From: Heterostelium multicystogenum
Lineage: Eukaryota > Evosea > Eumycetozoa > Acytosteliales > Acytosteliaceae
Direction: 5' to 3'
NCBI GenBank assembly: GCA_003667245.1
Contig: RCNN01000451.1
Coordinates: forward strand, 1-15,698
Length of the DNA: 15,698 nt
Part shown: one piece after another, positions 1 to 10,362 of the stretch
Numbering within the stretch: the first letter of the stretch is position 1
How the letters are laid out: each line of letters begins with the position of its first letter
Made by a program: the position numbers and the translations under genes
The notes under the pieces: model-generated
The model's database searches: none
Seen by the model: only the letters and a program-made list of their open reading frames with translations
What the model was told of the DNA's origin: nothing

Positions 1-433
1 TAATAATTGGATCTTAGTTGATTGATTGCTTTTATAATTTTGAGAGGGGCTTCTTTTGGTTTGTTTCTAAAGTTTCTTGACCAAATTTAAATGCTCATAC
101 TATATATTAAATACAAATATATATAATCTAAAGCTATAAAGTAATAATAGGGCAATTGTTTTAATGTTAGTATTTATATTTTTATATGTAATTTTATTTG
201 TTGCTATTGTTTTTGTTGTTGATTGAAAATGAAAAAAAGAACAGTAATAAAGTAAAAAACATTACAAACTTTTGTTTGGTTACTGAACCGTTTCAAATGA
301 ATGGAAAAAAAAACAAAAACAACACAAAAACAAAAGAAAATAGAATTATAAAGAAATGAGATTTATGATGGAGTCATGTTGATTTATCATTAATTAATAA
401 AGTAGTAATATTTTTTGGTTTCGGGTTAAAATT

Positions 434-459
434 ATGATGATGATGATGATGATAATAAT
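434..459. repeat. ATG/ATA trinucleotide microsatellite
   Basis: Six to seven tandem ATG units pass directly into ATA units. Trinucleotide runs like this are common in dictyostelid non-coding DNA, and this one is in no reading frame that looks coding. Confidence 0.8.
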
Positions 460-1140
460 AACAATGGATATTTTAAAACTCAAATACATCTATTGTTATA
501 CAAATGAAATACATTCATATACTGTATGATGATGTGATTGGAAGACAGGTTGCTTATTACAATCCTGTGTGTTGTTTAGGCTGATGGATTTGTGAATTGA
601 TTGGTATTATTGTGTTGTGGAATCGATCTAGTAAAAGAGTGATGAATCAATTGGTCGACAACATCTGAGGAGGTGGTGTGTGGTTGTGGGAAGTGTTGCT
701 GGTGGTCTGTGGAAATTATGTAATCAATATCGTCACAATACATTTAACTATTTCTATCTTGTTAAATAATGTATATACAAGCTAACACACTTGATTCCTA
801 GTTTGCGGCATCGGTGATGATGAATAAATGACAATGTTGCAAGTGATCAGAATGAATAAAACTACCAAAATATTTATATCGCTCTTGGGTATTATTTGAT
901 TTTGGTAGTTTTGATTTTGGGTGTCTGAATGACCGATTATTGTATAATTATTCTTTATCCAATTTAAAAAGTAAATTTACATTTATTTCTTAAATACAGT
1001 AATAGTCATAATAATAATTATTATTATTATTTATAAGTATTTATTTATTTATATTGTTTGTTGAACGACTGAATGTAAATAGCCAAAGAATGGAGTTTGA
1101 AGTAGTTTAATTTTAACTAGACCAACATTGTTTACTATCT

Positions 1141-1160
1141 TTATTATTATTATTATTATT
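1141..1160. repeat. TTA trinucleotide microsatellite
   Basis: About seven tandem TTA/TAT units. Similar short TTA/TAA arrays occur at about 1013-1031, 1836-1890 and 2634-2652. Confidence 0.8.
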
Positions 1161-1707
1161 TGCCAATGTTGATATTATTTATATGAATTTAAATAATAAT
1201 ATATATATTTTATGTAGGTTATTTGATCTATGTTTTTTTTAAAGGAGGAAAACAATAGTTGGGAAGTGTTGTGCTCATATTGTGTATCATAGTAAGTGGG
1301 AGTCAACCACTCAAAACAACCACCACAACACAACATATATATATAATATAAATATTATATAGATTACCCCAAATATTGTCCAAATTCAAATTTCATCGTC
1401 ATATCAGCACAACTGAACTACCCCCCCACTCTACTCTACAGTATAGTATACAGAGTAAAACAAGGGATATTATTATTATTTCCAACGGATATTATTTTAA
1501 AATCGAGAGTAATAGAATAATATAAAGGAAATGTTGCATGCCATTCAATTGATTTCTATCCACTGTTTGGATTGAATGAAATTCTAGATGTGAAATTGAA
1601 TGAACAAAGCTAGCTAGTGTGTGGGTTATGATCCTATTCAATACTATAGGATATGATAGGGTGTAGGTTCAACACGATGATAGTTTCAACTACGAACTAC
1701 CACTATC

Positions 1708-1728
1708 TCTCTATCTATCTATCTATCA
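1708..1728. repeat. CTAT tetranucleotide microsatellite
   Basis: Tandem CTAT units (about four) preceded by CTCT. A simple repeat with no sign of function. Confidence 0.75.
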
Positions 1729-2100
1729 TACAACAAAACAAACCAATAAAATAAAAACACAAGATAAGATTAAGATTTGTTCTATTATGCTATAAATATA
1801 AATATTCTATCTTACTACATATATAGTGATTTCTTTATTAATAATAGTAATAATAATATAAATAATAAATATAATAATAATAATAGTATTGATTTATCAA
1901 ATAAACTAGTTTAATTCTCTATTCTATAAACTGTTATATCATTTTAACTCAACAAGAATGCATTTAGTTTAGTTTTAGTTTGATTTGATTACTTTGATGG
2001 AAAGTTAATTGTTGACTTGATTGTAATTTCTTGTGATTAACATCCAATTCACATAATTGTGTGAATTGCATTGAAATATGTTTCATCGCAACAAAACAAT

Positions 2101-2123
2101 CTTTTTCGCTTCTTACGAAAAAG
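2101..2123. repeat. Perfect 8-bp hairpin in the left spacer
   Basis: CTTTTTCG (2101-2108) and CGAAAAAG (2116-2123) are exact reverse complements around a 7-nt loop. It could be a cruciform or RNA hairpin. A T-run followed by its A-run complement is a weak signal in AT-rich DNA, but the two CG steps make it less trivial. Confidence 0.5.
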
Positions 2124-2745
2124 GTAAGAATAGATATTATAACATTCAGTAATAGATGATTGATTGAGTTGAGGTGTGTGTGTGTATTGCTCTATAAAGT
2201 AAATATATTTGCAATATATACATACCTGATAGTTGAATTATTAAGTGAAAAAGGTGTATTGTGGATGTATTAGATTAGACTGGATAGTATTGGATTGTAT
2301 GTTGTTTTATTTGTGTGGTTTGATATTACTCTAATCAAAATGTATTGTTTGTCGTTTTTTTAGGTGGTCTACAACAAAAAATAATCATAAATAAAATAAA
2401 TTAAAATCTAATTTTTTAATTTTAAAATTGGTGTGAAAATTTTCATATGAAAGTTATCTTTGCTCATCACCAATTTCTTCTTGCACCAACAAAATCTGTC
2501 AATCACTCAGCCAAAGTCGTTCTGCTACCCTGTTACCCACAATGATTGCACTACTGAGATTGATCATCGCATTGTTATTCTTTTTGTTATTGCATATTAC
2601 AATGAATTTACATCATTCATTTAAATAGTTAAAGTAATAATAATAATAATAAAAATGAAATATCATATCTCAGCAATGTTTTTAATAAAAATAATATATG
2701 ATGACTTGTGATGTTATCATTATTAATTGCATAATTAAAAAAATA

Positions 2746-3654
2746 ATGTTCAAAGGTTATAGAAATTCTATTAGTTTGTGCCTGGCTTTGCTCTTGGTGA
2801 TATTTATCTCAAATGTGAACTCTGAAGAAGAAAAAGAAAATGTAAATATATTTTTTATAATTTCATTGTATATCTATTTATTATAATTAATAATATGATT
2901 ATTATTATTATTTAGTTTATGTTTGGTAATTTCTTTACTGGAGGCAAATCTGAACCATCAGCACCTGGACCAATCTTGAAGAGAATAGAGCTCATCAGAA
3001 ATCAATTGTTTGATAAGAATGATAAACAAAAATCGAAATCATTAGATTTTCATATGGACATGAATATTAATACTGGTGAATTTCGTGAGGTATTTATTGA
3101 TAGCTTCAAAGCTAGTAATATAGGTACTTATAGATCAATAAATTAAAAAGTATTTAGGTAAACCAGTAAAGTTATATTCTGATGATTTAAAATATATCAC
3201 TGCTTTAATTGACTCAAAAGAGGTCAAGGATTTGCCTGTTTACAGCTTCTTCTTGTCAAATAAGACTACAACTTACAATCCAACAACACCAGCCTTCAAA
3301 TACATTGTTACATTCCAAGTTGGTGAGGATTTTATTGCAAATGTTATATGGGAAACAGGAACAACCGCTAAGCTACCATCTTTTTGTTCAGTTTTTGAAG
3401 GATACTATGAAAAGGTAATATATTTAAAATGACAACATTTGTAGTGAAGAATTATTTACTAATCCTTAGTATAGTATAAGAAATGGGTAGCGATCTTTGA
3501 AACAAATTTCCACCCATGGCAACTTCCCAACACCGAGATTCATTTGCCAACCAAAAAGCCACTTGGTTCCGCTAAAGAAGCCATCAAGCATGACAAACAT
3601 CAAAAGAAACAACATTCCAACAAGAAGAATCAGAAATCACATCACCGCAGATAA
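2746..3654 (+). CDS. Secreted protein of unknown function with Lys/His-rich tail (4 exons)
   Basis: Exons 2746-2841, 2916-3123, 3158-3414 and 3475-3654 join in frame to about 246 residues. All introns are GT-AG, AT-rich and 34-74 bp long. The N-terminus is a clear signal peptide: basic MFKGYRN, then a hydrophobic core, then cleavage plausibly after NVNS; an acidic EEEKE follows. I chose this ATG because the upstream in-frame ATGs at 2698 and 2701 would put about 16 extra residues before the signal peptide. The mature part is a mixed alpha/beta-looking domain of about 150 residues with a single Cys (PSFCSVF), aromatic clusters (YYEKYKKW) and FHPWQLP. The C-terminus, about 35 residues, is rich in Lys, His, Asn and Gln and ends HHRR. 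I do not recognise the family. The tail could bind polyanions such as nucleic acid, glycans or metal; that is inference. The gene is intact. It precedes the GH9 gene on the same strand but has its own 3' end. Confidence 0.75.
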
Positions 3655-4186
3655 CTTCCTCCTTCCCAAACTTTTAACTTTATTCTCAATACAAACCTTG
3701 TCATCTAATGGTTAACCTATATCCAAATTATAAATAATAACAATAATAAATTCATTATGTAAACTTTGTTTCAACCAATAAAATGTTAAGTTCCATAAAA
3801 ACAAAAACTATTGGTCTTGTCCATTTAAAAAAAAATCAGTCCTCCAAGGTTTATAAAGGTTACCAAAAAAATTGGAAAGTGATTGGTTCTCATTTTTAAA
3901 TTTGATTTTCTCATTTCAAATATCAATGGGAATCCACAAGGTCTGATTGAAATTGTTATCAGACAAACAATCAGAAAATTCTTTTTGATTGCTTGATCAA
4001 TAACCCACCAACTATCTAAATTAAAAAGATATCATCAAAATAGAAATAGAATAAATGAGCAGTTTGATATTATTAACTGAATTTAGAAAATGTAGGTCAC
4101 AATATAAATTGAAATAGTCTCCTATTGTTTTCAAATCATTCCATTGTTGACTTAAATAAACAAATTGTTTATCTCTTACAAATACA
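3655..4186. promoter_or_regulatory. Spacer: 3' UTR of the upstream gene and likely promoter of the GH9 gene
   Basis: This 532-bp stretch has no supported gene. Its left part should be the 3' UTR of the upstream gene and its right part the promoter and 5' UTR of the endoglucanase, whose ATG is at 4187. A short minus-strand open frame at 4021-4227 overlaps the endoglucanase signal-peptide exon and is not a gene. I see no specific transcription-factor site that I would defend. Confidence 0.45.
3745..3750 (+). terminator. Poly(A) signal of the 2746-3654 gene
   Basis: AATAAA lies 91 bp after the TAA stop in A/T-rich sequence; a second AATAAA follows at 3777-3782. This is the usual eukaryotic cleavage signal; its use is inferred from position. 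Confidence 0.5.
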
Positions 4187-5694
4187 ATGTATCTTTTAAA
4201 ATTATTAGGATGTCTTTCCCTATCCATTTTTATAATATCACTAGTTAATTCTTTATCTATTAGTATGTATTTCCAAGATATAAGAAACTATTAAATCTAT
4301 TCTATTTTTAAAAACTTATACTAATTGTTTTCTGAAAAGATTCTATAAATTCTCAACATAATATTCCAATCAAAAAAAGCCATGATTACTGTGAAGTTAT
4401 GAAAAATGGACTTATGTTCTATAAGTATAATCGTGCAGGTAGATATTCTGATAACGATGTACCCTGGAGAGGACCTGCTGCTTTAAAGGATGCAAGTCCT
4501 GGATCTTCCCCTGATTCCAATGGGGATGGTGATCTATCTAAAGGTTATTTCGATGCTGGTGACCATGTTAAATTTGCTTTGCCAATGGCAGCCTCTATGA
4601 CTATATTGGGATGGTCTTATCTTGAATACAATGAAACCATTGAAGGATGCAAAAACACTCAACTGTGGCTCGAAGATTTGCAATGGGGATATGATTGGTT
4701 AATGGCTGCTCACTATGCAGAAAACAGATTTGCAGGTCAAGTAGGTGAAGGTAATGCAGATCATGCCTATTGGGGACCACCAGAGTTGATGACTATGGAT
4801 CGCCCCACATATGTTCTTTCTGATACCGAACCAGGAACAGAAGTTGCAATGGAGGCATCTGCAGCATTATCTATTTGTTACATGATCTTCAAAGAGAAAG
4901 ATCCAACTTATAGCCAAAAATGTTTACAACATGCACAGGAACTCTGGACCTTTGGAGATACTTATCGTGGTGTTTACTCAGATTCAATTACTGATGCCCA
5001 AGATTTCTACAAATCATGGTCTGGCTACAAAGATGAAATTGTATGGGGAAGCATTTGGCTTTACAAAGCAACTGGTGACAAAGAAAAACTTGCTAGAGCC
5101 ATTTCAGACTATGAAACTTTTGGCATTGGTGAAATGGCTCAGAAGAACTCTCATGATTGGGATCTGAAAGCACCTGGTGTATCTCTCCTCATGTCTCAAT
5201 TGGTTCCAGATAATCAAGCCTATAAGAATGATATTGAACAATTCTTGAATTGGTGGTTACCAAATGGTGGAGTACCTTACACTCCAGGTGGATTGGCATG
5301 GATCAGAATGTGGGCTCCAGCAAGATATGCTGCAACAACATCTTTCCTCATGTCGGTATATGGAAAGTCAACCAATACCCAAAAGTATATTGATTTCACT
5401 TCATCTCAAATTAATTACCTCCTTGGTGACAATCCAAAACAACAATCTTTCATTGTTGGATATGGCCCAAATCATCCAATTAACCCACACCATCGAGCAA
5501 GTCATCATTCTCTCACAGACAATATTGATAATCCTGTAAATAATACTTATTTATTGCTTGGTGCTCTGGTGGGTGGTCCAGGAAATGATGACTCCTATGT
5601 TGATGACCGACATGACTATGTAAAAAACGAAGTTGCCTGTGATTATCAATCCGGTTTTTTGGGTGCTGTTGCTTTTATGGCTTCGATCAACTAA
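4187..5694 (+). CDS. Secreted GH9 endo-beta-1,4-glucanase (celA-like), 2 exons
   Basis: Hydrolyses internal beta-1,4 bonds of cellulose by the inverting mechanism of glycoside hydrolase family 9. Exon 1 (4187-4262) encodes a signal peptide (MYLLKLLGCLSLSIFIISLV). A 77-bp intron, GTATGT donor and AAG acceptor, leads in phase 1 to exon 2 (4340-5694); the product is about 476 residues. Exon 2 opens with the family start (HDYCEV, then FYKYNRAGR, normally Q-R-S-G). The catalytic motif DAGDHVKF supplies the two Asp (about residues 97 and 100), PHHR (about 408-411) matches the first GH9 signature, and DDRHDYVKNEVACDYQSGF carries the second signature with catalytic Glu at about 456. All key residues are present and the frame is intact. 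The protein ends just after the catalytic domain, with no Thr/Ser-rich linker or cellulose-binding module. In D. discoideum a GH9 enzyme of this type (celA) acts in spore germination; the same role here is inference. Confidence 0.93.
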
Positions 5695-5710
5695 AAATAG
5701 AGTTTTTTTT

Positions 5711-5763
5711 AATAAATTACTGTTGATATTGATGATTTGTAATATTTTACTTTAATATTTATT
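5711..5763. terminator. Back-to-back poly(A) signals between convergent genes
   Basis: The plus-strand AATAAA at 5711-5716 serves the GH9 gene, 16 bp past its stop. On the minus strand AATAAA at 5763-5758 overlaps the TAA stop (5761-5759) of the MACPF gene. The two stop codons are only 64 bp apart, so the 3' UTRs must overlap or be very short. Signal positions are seen; use is inferred. Confidence 0.5.
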
Positions 5764-8700
5764 TATATACTTGATAAACACTCGAGTCAGAAATACCAAA
5801 TGGATTAAGTGGAACATAAATTGGAGTGGGTCCATAATAGGGCTTCTTGTATGTTCCGGATGGTGAAACATATACCTTGGAAAATCCATTTTCAATAGAA
5901 TTAATCTTCTTGCTGACACAATCACTGGTGATCTTTTTGTCGTCTGGACATTGTTGGATTGCATATGCCCAGAACACCTCCCAATTCCAATTTGAACCAC
6001 TACCATATCCAGATACTTTTCCAAGTGACATTCCAAGGATTTCACCAACATATTCTGATGAATCAAATGACATCATAACAGGATATAAAGTGATACCTTC
6101 ATTATATGGTGAAAACAATCTGTATTCAACAAATGTTTTTTTTTCTGTATATAGTCTGACAACCATTTGATCAGTAGAAAGAAATCCACTTGTATCGAAA
6201 GAGAAATACAATTGGATATGGTTTGGTTTGTAATCAAATGGTGTCAATTGAACGCTCTTTGGAGAAGTTCCAGTGATAGATGTTGCCATCATTCTGTAAA
6301 GTCTTGAGGTGAACACATCGAAAACATGAATTTGAGGGCATGCATAAACAGATGTGATAGTAATTGTGTATGTACAACTTGGGCTCTCTGTCACCTCAGT
6401 AAATGATGTTGTAGTGGCTGTGGTAGAACATATCATCTTATAAATTATTTTTCTGTAGGTAGAGAGGCAAGCAACATTAGTTGGTCCGTCGAATTGGAGT
6501 TGCAATCCACCAGTGATTGTAGTTACAGCAGGAGGATTGTTAAATCCTAGAACTTCTACAGGATAGTTTGGTTTTTTAAGACAAGCTAAGTTATTGGTTG
6601 ATGAAGCTAAGCTATCACAAATTGATGAAGATCCACACAAGTTGAAATATGCGTCATACTAATGGAAATTAATATTAATAATTGTAAAATTAATGGGTAA
6701 AATACACTTACATTTGTTGGTGAGATTCTAAAAAGCGTTTTATAAGAATCATATTCAAATTTGATTAGTTCGGAATAATCAAAGAAATTACCATTTGAAT
6801 CAAGGTAACTACATTTTTTTGGAGAAGTGAATGCATTAGAATTATCATATGTTGATTGAGTATAGCTTGCTGTCATCTTGGTAATTCCAGTTTTACTTCC
6901 AGCTTCAGATCTCATAACCAATCCTGTTCCGAATGTTGCTCCATATTCAACACTATCTGATGTGAATTTAATGTTTGAAAAGCTTTGTGCTGGCCTTTGA
7001 CGACCAAGTAAAAATACTCTATCCTTTTTCGTTAGTGAAGCTTGAGTGTTTGATTATTATGCTTTGGTTAATAACAATCTTATTATTTCATGAGATAAAT
7101 AATTGAATAAAATATCTTACTTTGAATTGATGAATATATATAATTTGGTTTTGATTGGAATAGATTGGTATAAAGTTTCTTTTGAGCATCGATCCAAAGT
7201 GTTCTCACATTCAAACCATCTTTTATATACCAACTTGGTGGAATCAAATCAGAAACATATTTAACTTTGTAATCGATTGGATATGGAAGAAGGTCAAGAT
7301 TTTTCTGCCCAAGATTGGATCGGATTGTCATTGTTAGCTCCATATGATCCTGGTGAACCACCTTTAACAATGATTTTTTGAAAAATTAGATGTGCTTTCG
7401 AATCCACTTTGTTTTGCTTGGTTGTATGATGCCGATAGAGATGCAGCAACATCAAGACCAGCTCTCATTCCGAATCCAGATGCTTGTCCTGCAAACTGTA
7501 ATGCGAGATTTGCATCCAAACTCATTGATGATCTTGAATCATAGTTGATATTGCTGACTTTGGTGATTTGCTCCAAAGTACCTCCAAGAGTGGCTGATCC
7601 TTTGTAAAATACACCATATTTCTGAACAATTGGGATCATTTCATCGACATTGTTAACTTTTGAAATGTCTTGGATGAACTTTGGATGGAACTTTGGATCG
7701 TTCATGTGTATTTTATAAAGTGAACATCTGAATTTGTTTGATGCAATCGATCCACTCACAGTTGAATCGAATCCATTTGCAAACTCAACACCAACATCCA
7801 ATGAAAATGCCATTGAAAGTGATGCTTCAACAAAATAATAATCCATATCGAGATTGGCTTCTGTATGGATACCTGCTTGCATAGCAAGATCATATGAGTA
7901 TGATGTTGATGTTGATGCAAAATTGTTTGTAGATGAGAAGTCACATTTGGTTGATTTCTGAGCTGAGAAACCATGAGGTACGGTGTATACTAAATCTCGA
8001 TATTGATCTTCCAAGAGTGAAAACGATTGATTGTTGCAATATGAAACTGAAAATAATGGTGCTGCATTCTCTGTCATTGTTTGTAAATCAATTCCATGAC
8101 CCATATAACTCAAACCTGGAACACTATAGAGATAATAGTTATCCAAAATTTGGTTTTGAATGTTTGACATTCCACCTTTGTATCTATCTCCAAGTCCAAT
8201 TGGTGGTGCTTGTCCTAAAGTTTATAAAAAATCAAGAATATTAATATTGAAATAATGAATTGCTTAGCATTTTAAATTTAATGAATCAACATACCTGAGC
8301 AATCATTAACAATTTGATCAAAACAATCTCTTATGCAACTTTCAGGAGCTTCATTGCAAATATTATCACCACAAACAGGTAGTGGTTTATTATGTTCTAA
8401 AACCAAAAATGTTTCCAATGATTTATAATCTCCAGAATCTGAACTCTTCCATTTCAAACTTAAAGATCTTTCACCACTTGATGCTGAGAATATCAAAATC
8501 ACTACTGAATGGTATTCTTGTTTGGATGATAGAAGTTTTGTTCGGAATGATTTGATTTTTTCATTTGAAAAGTATGAATCAAAGAGAACTGTATTGTCAA
8601 TATAGACAACAACTCCAAGATTGGTTGCTTCTAATTTGAAATCATAATCTGTTGTTTTGTTGATTCTAATGTCTGATTCTAATATTCCAGTGACAGGGCA

Positions 8701-9884
8701 TGTGGCTGATCCAATCCAGTTTGAAAACTCTATTAACATAATCGAGAAAAGTTAATAATTTTGAATAAAAAGAAAGTATTGTAGTTATTGGACTTGTTTG
8801 AAGCTTACCAGATTTAAGTAAATAGTTTGTTGAAAGTTTGACACATGTTTGTGGAATTGTAATGGATCCTGTAAATGGGACAGGCTCACTGATGATACAT
8901 CCTTGGAAGGATCTGAACTTCCAACCTGGTTGAATTGAAAGGAATTCTGGGACTGCTTCTGTGGCTAAATTTGACTCTGGGATAGATAACGTCTGAGGTG
9001 ACTCACAAATTTGATTGTTTGTCATTCCACAATAAGTTTGTCCATTGTCTGACTCAATCGATGAAAGGTCACAATTGACTGAAACTTTTGAAAGATCAGT
9101 CGAGAATAACATCATTGAACTTACAATCAATTGAACTTCATTTCTGATGTTACATTTGATCTCTGTCTTGATAATATTCGATGTTGAATCCAAAAGGTAG
9201 AGTGCTGAACCTAGTTCAACTGCCTCATTGTTCAGGATGAATGAATCAATAATGTTGATACTGGATTTACTTGAATAAATAGCACCACCTTGAATTGCTT
9301 TGTTGTTGATGAGTTTTGATCTTTGGATGTCAACACCTGATTGGATTGCTTTGATTGCACCTCCATTTTTTGAAACACAATTACTGATTGTGAGTCCATT
9401 CAAGATAATCGATGATGATTGAACTGAGAAAGCACCTCCAGTCTTTTCACAATCAATTATTGTTGTTGAATATCCCTCGATTGATCTGATATATATTCAA
9501 GAAAAAAATAGAGTATAAGTTAAACACTGTTAAAGTTTTTGAAATATTATATGTTTATTTCAAATGAACTTACATAATTTCTAGATTGAAATCAATAAAT
9601 AGATCTTTGTTTTTGATTCCTTTATAAGTTCCAGAGAATGCCAATATTTTAAGATCAGACTTATCTTTGTTTGAAACGATTGCTGATTTCAAATTTGGGA
9701 AAGGTTTTTCATAACTTCCACATATATTTTCACCTCCACAATTTGAATTTGGATTTACATATACCTCCAAACTTGAACCTAAATTTTAGATTAATTATCC
9801 CATTTATTATATTCGATATTTTTAATATTTACATTGGGAGATAGTAATAAATACAAATAGTATTGATATTAAATGAAAATTCAT
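5759..9884 (-). CDS. Secreted multidomain MACPF protein: beta-helix, PA14-like, MACPF, MRH (7 exons, two frame breaks)
   Basis: Likely a secreted pore-forming-type protein with carbohydrate-binding-type modules. Exons on the minus strand, in order: 9884-9833, 9778-9574, 9485-8809, 8729-8295, 8214-7121, 7040-6712, 6658-5759. The span corresponds to about 1,230 codons. Exon 1 is a signal peptide. Exons 2-3 (to about residue 250) hold parallel beta-helix repeats with Pmp-like GGAI motifs (NGGAIKA, QGGAIYS). Exon 4 (residues about 312-410) resembles PA14 (LGVVVYID). Next comes a Cys motif, CGDNICNEAPESCIRDC. Exon 5 is the MACPF domain, with KYGVFYKGSATLGG matching the family KYGTH..GG signature except that His is Phe. 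Exons 6-7 (about 890-1035) match an MRH domain (LQFDG, TYRKI, TESPSCTY, YACP). The last 190 residues are unrecognised. The reading frame breaks at T6 7374-7379 and T5 7304-7300, each a +1 shift. Splice phases agree only if both are corrected, so sequencing error or a very recent loss are both possible. Confidence 0.8.
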
Positions 9885-10362
9885 TATAATAATATTTGTT
9901 ATTTGTAATACTGAATTATGTCAAAATTAATCTTTAACCATTAGTAAACTCTAGAGTCTAAACAGAGCAGGGAAAATTATCTCTAAAAAGAAAAAAATTT
10001 TAAAATGAAAGAAAAAAAAAAAGCTGAATTGTGTATGAATATAATCAGATTAGATCACGTAATTCTATCGATTCAACAATCAGATTAAAAAATTGCGAAT
10101 GTTTGAATACGAAAATTAAAATATTTTATCAAATTTGAAATTCACCAACCACAATCAATCTTGTACCAGATTTTCCAAAGACATGAACAAAATATTATTA
10201 TCTTAAGATATTTTTATGTAAATAAACACGCGATCACACTGAACAAACTAAAATTAGGTCAAAAAAGTTGAACTCATCGTTTTTTTAGTTTTAGTTTTTT
10301 GATTTAGACTGTGTGGGAAACAAACTTGATTAGAGTCAAAATTTATTTATGTCTATACGAAA
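9885..10362. promoter_or_regulatory. Shared upstream region of the divergent MACPF pair
   Basis: These 478 bp separate the two start codons of the divergently transcribed paralogues, so both promoters must lie here or overlap. The sequence is A/T-rich with poly-A runs (10008-10021) and a few more GC-containing patches (near 10052-10072 and 10225-10240). I see no convincing inverted-repeat symmetry or named factor site. Whether the two genes are or were co-regulated is inference. Confidence 0.4.

Larger units (their letters stand above)
1..2745. other. Long gene-free AT-rich region
   Basis: No reading frame here looks coding on either strand. The stretch holds poly-A and poly-T runs, TAA/TTA/ATG microsatellites, a CTAT tetranucleotide run and a run of seven C near 1422-1428. 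A slightly less AT-rich patch lies at about 600-720 (GT-rich on the plus strand) and another at about 2460-2580. The second patch contains a 32-codon open frame at 2447-2545 (+) that starts with ATG and ends with TGA; it has no recognisable motif and is too short to call a gene. The region presumably includes the promoter of the gene starting at 2746. I cannot exclude short non-coding RNAs. Confidence 0.55.

Noticed and set aside
1660..1682. tRNA T-arm-like GTGTAGGTTCAACAC
   Set aside because: Only a 4-bp stem forms, and no D-arm, anticodon arm or acceptor stem can be found at the right spacing.
2698..2745. Earlier in-frame ATGs for the first gene
   Set aside because: Starting at 2698 would place a polar/hydrophobic stretch before the signal peptide. 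The ATG at 2746 gives the usual n-region and hydrophobic core.
4021..4227. 68-codon minus-strand open frame with protein-like look
   Set aside because: It is antisense to the GH9 signal-peptide exon (4187-4262), whose splice phase and conserved downstream start are far better supported. The upstream extension of this frame soon meets stops.
4399..5694. Endoglucanase as a 5'-truncated, cytoplasmic single-exon gene
   Set aside because: The open frame continues upstream to 4340 and splices cleanly to a signal-peptide exon at 4187-4262.
5847..6170. 107-codon plus-strand open frame
   Set aside because: It is the antisense shadow of exon 7 of the minus-strand MACPF gene, which is open for 300 codons and has the MRH motifs.
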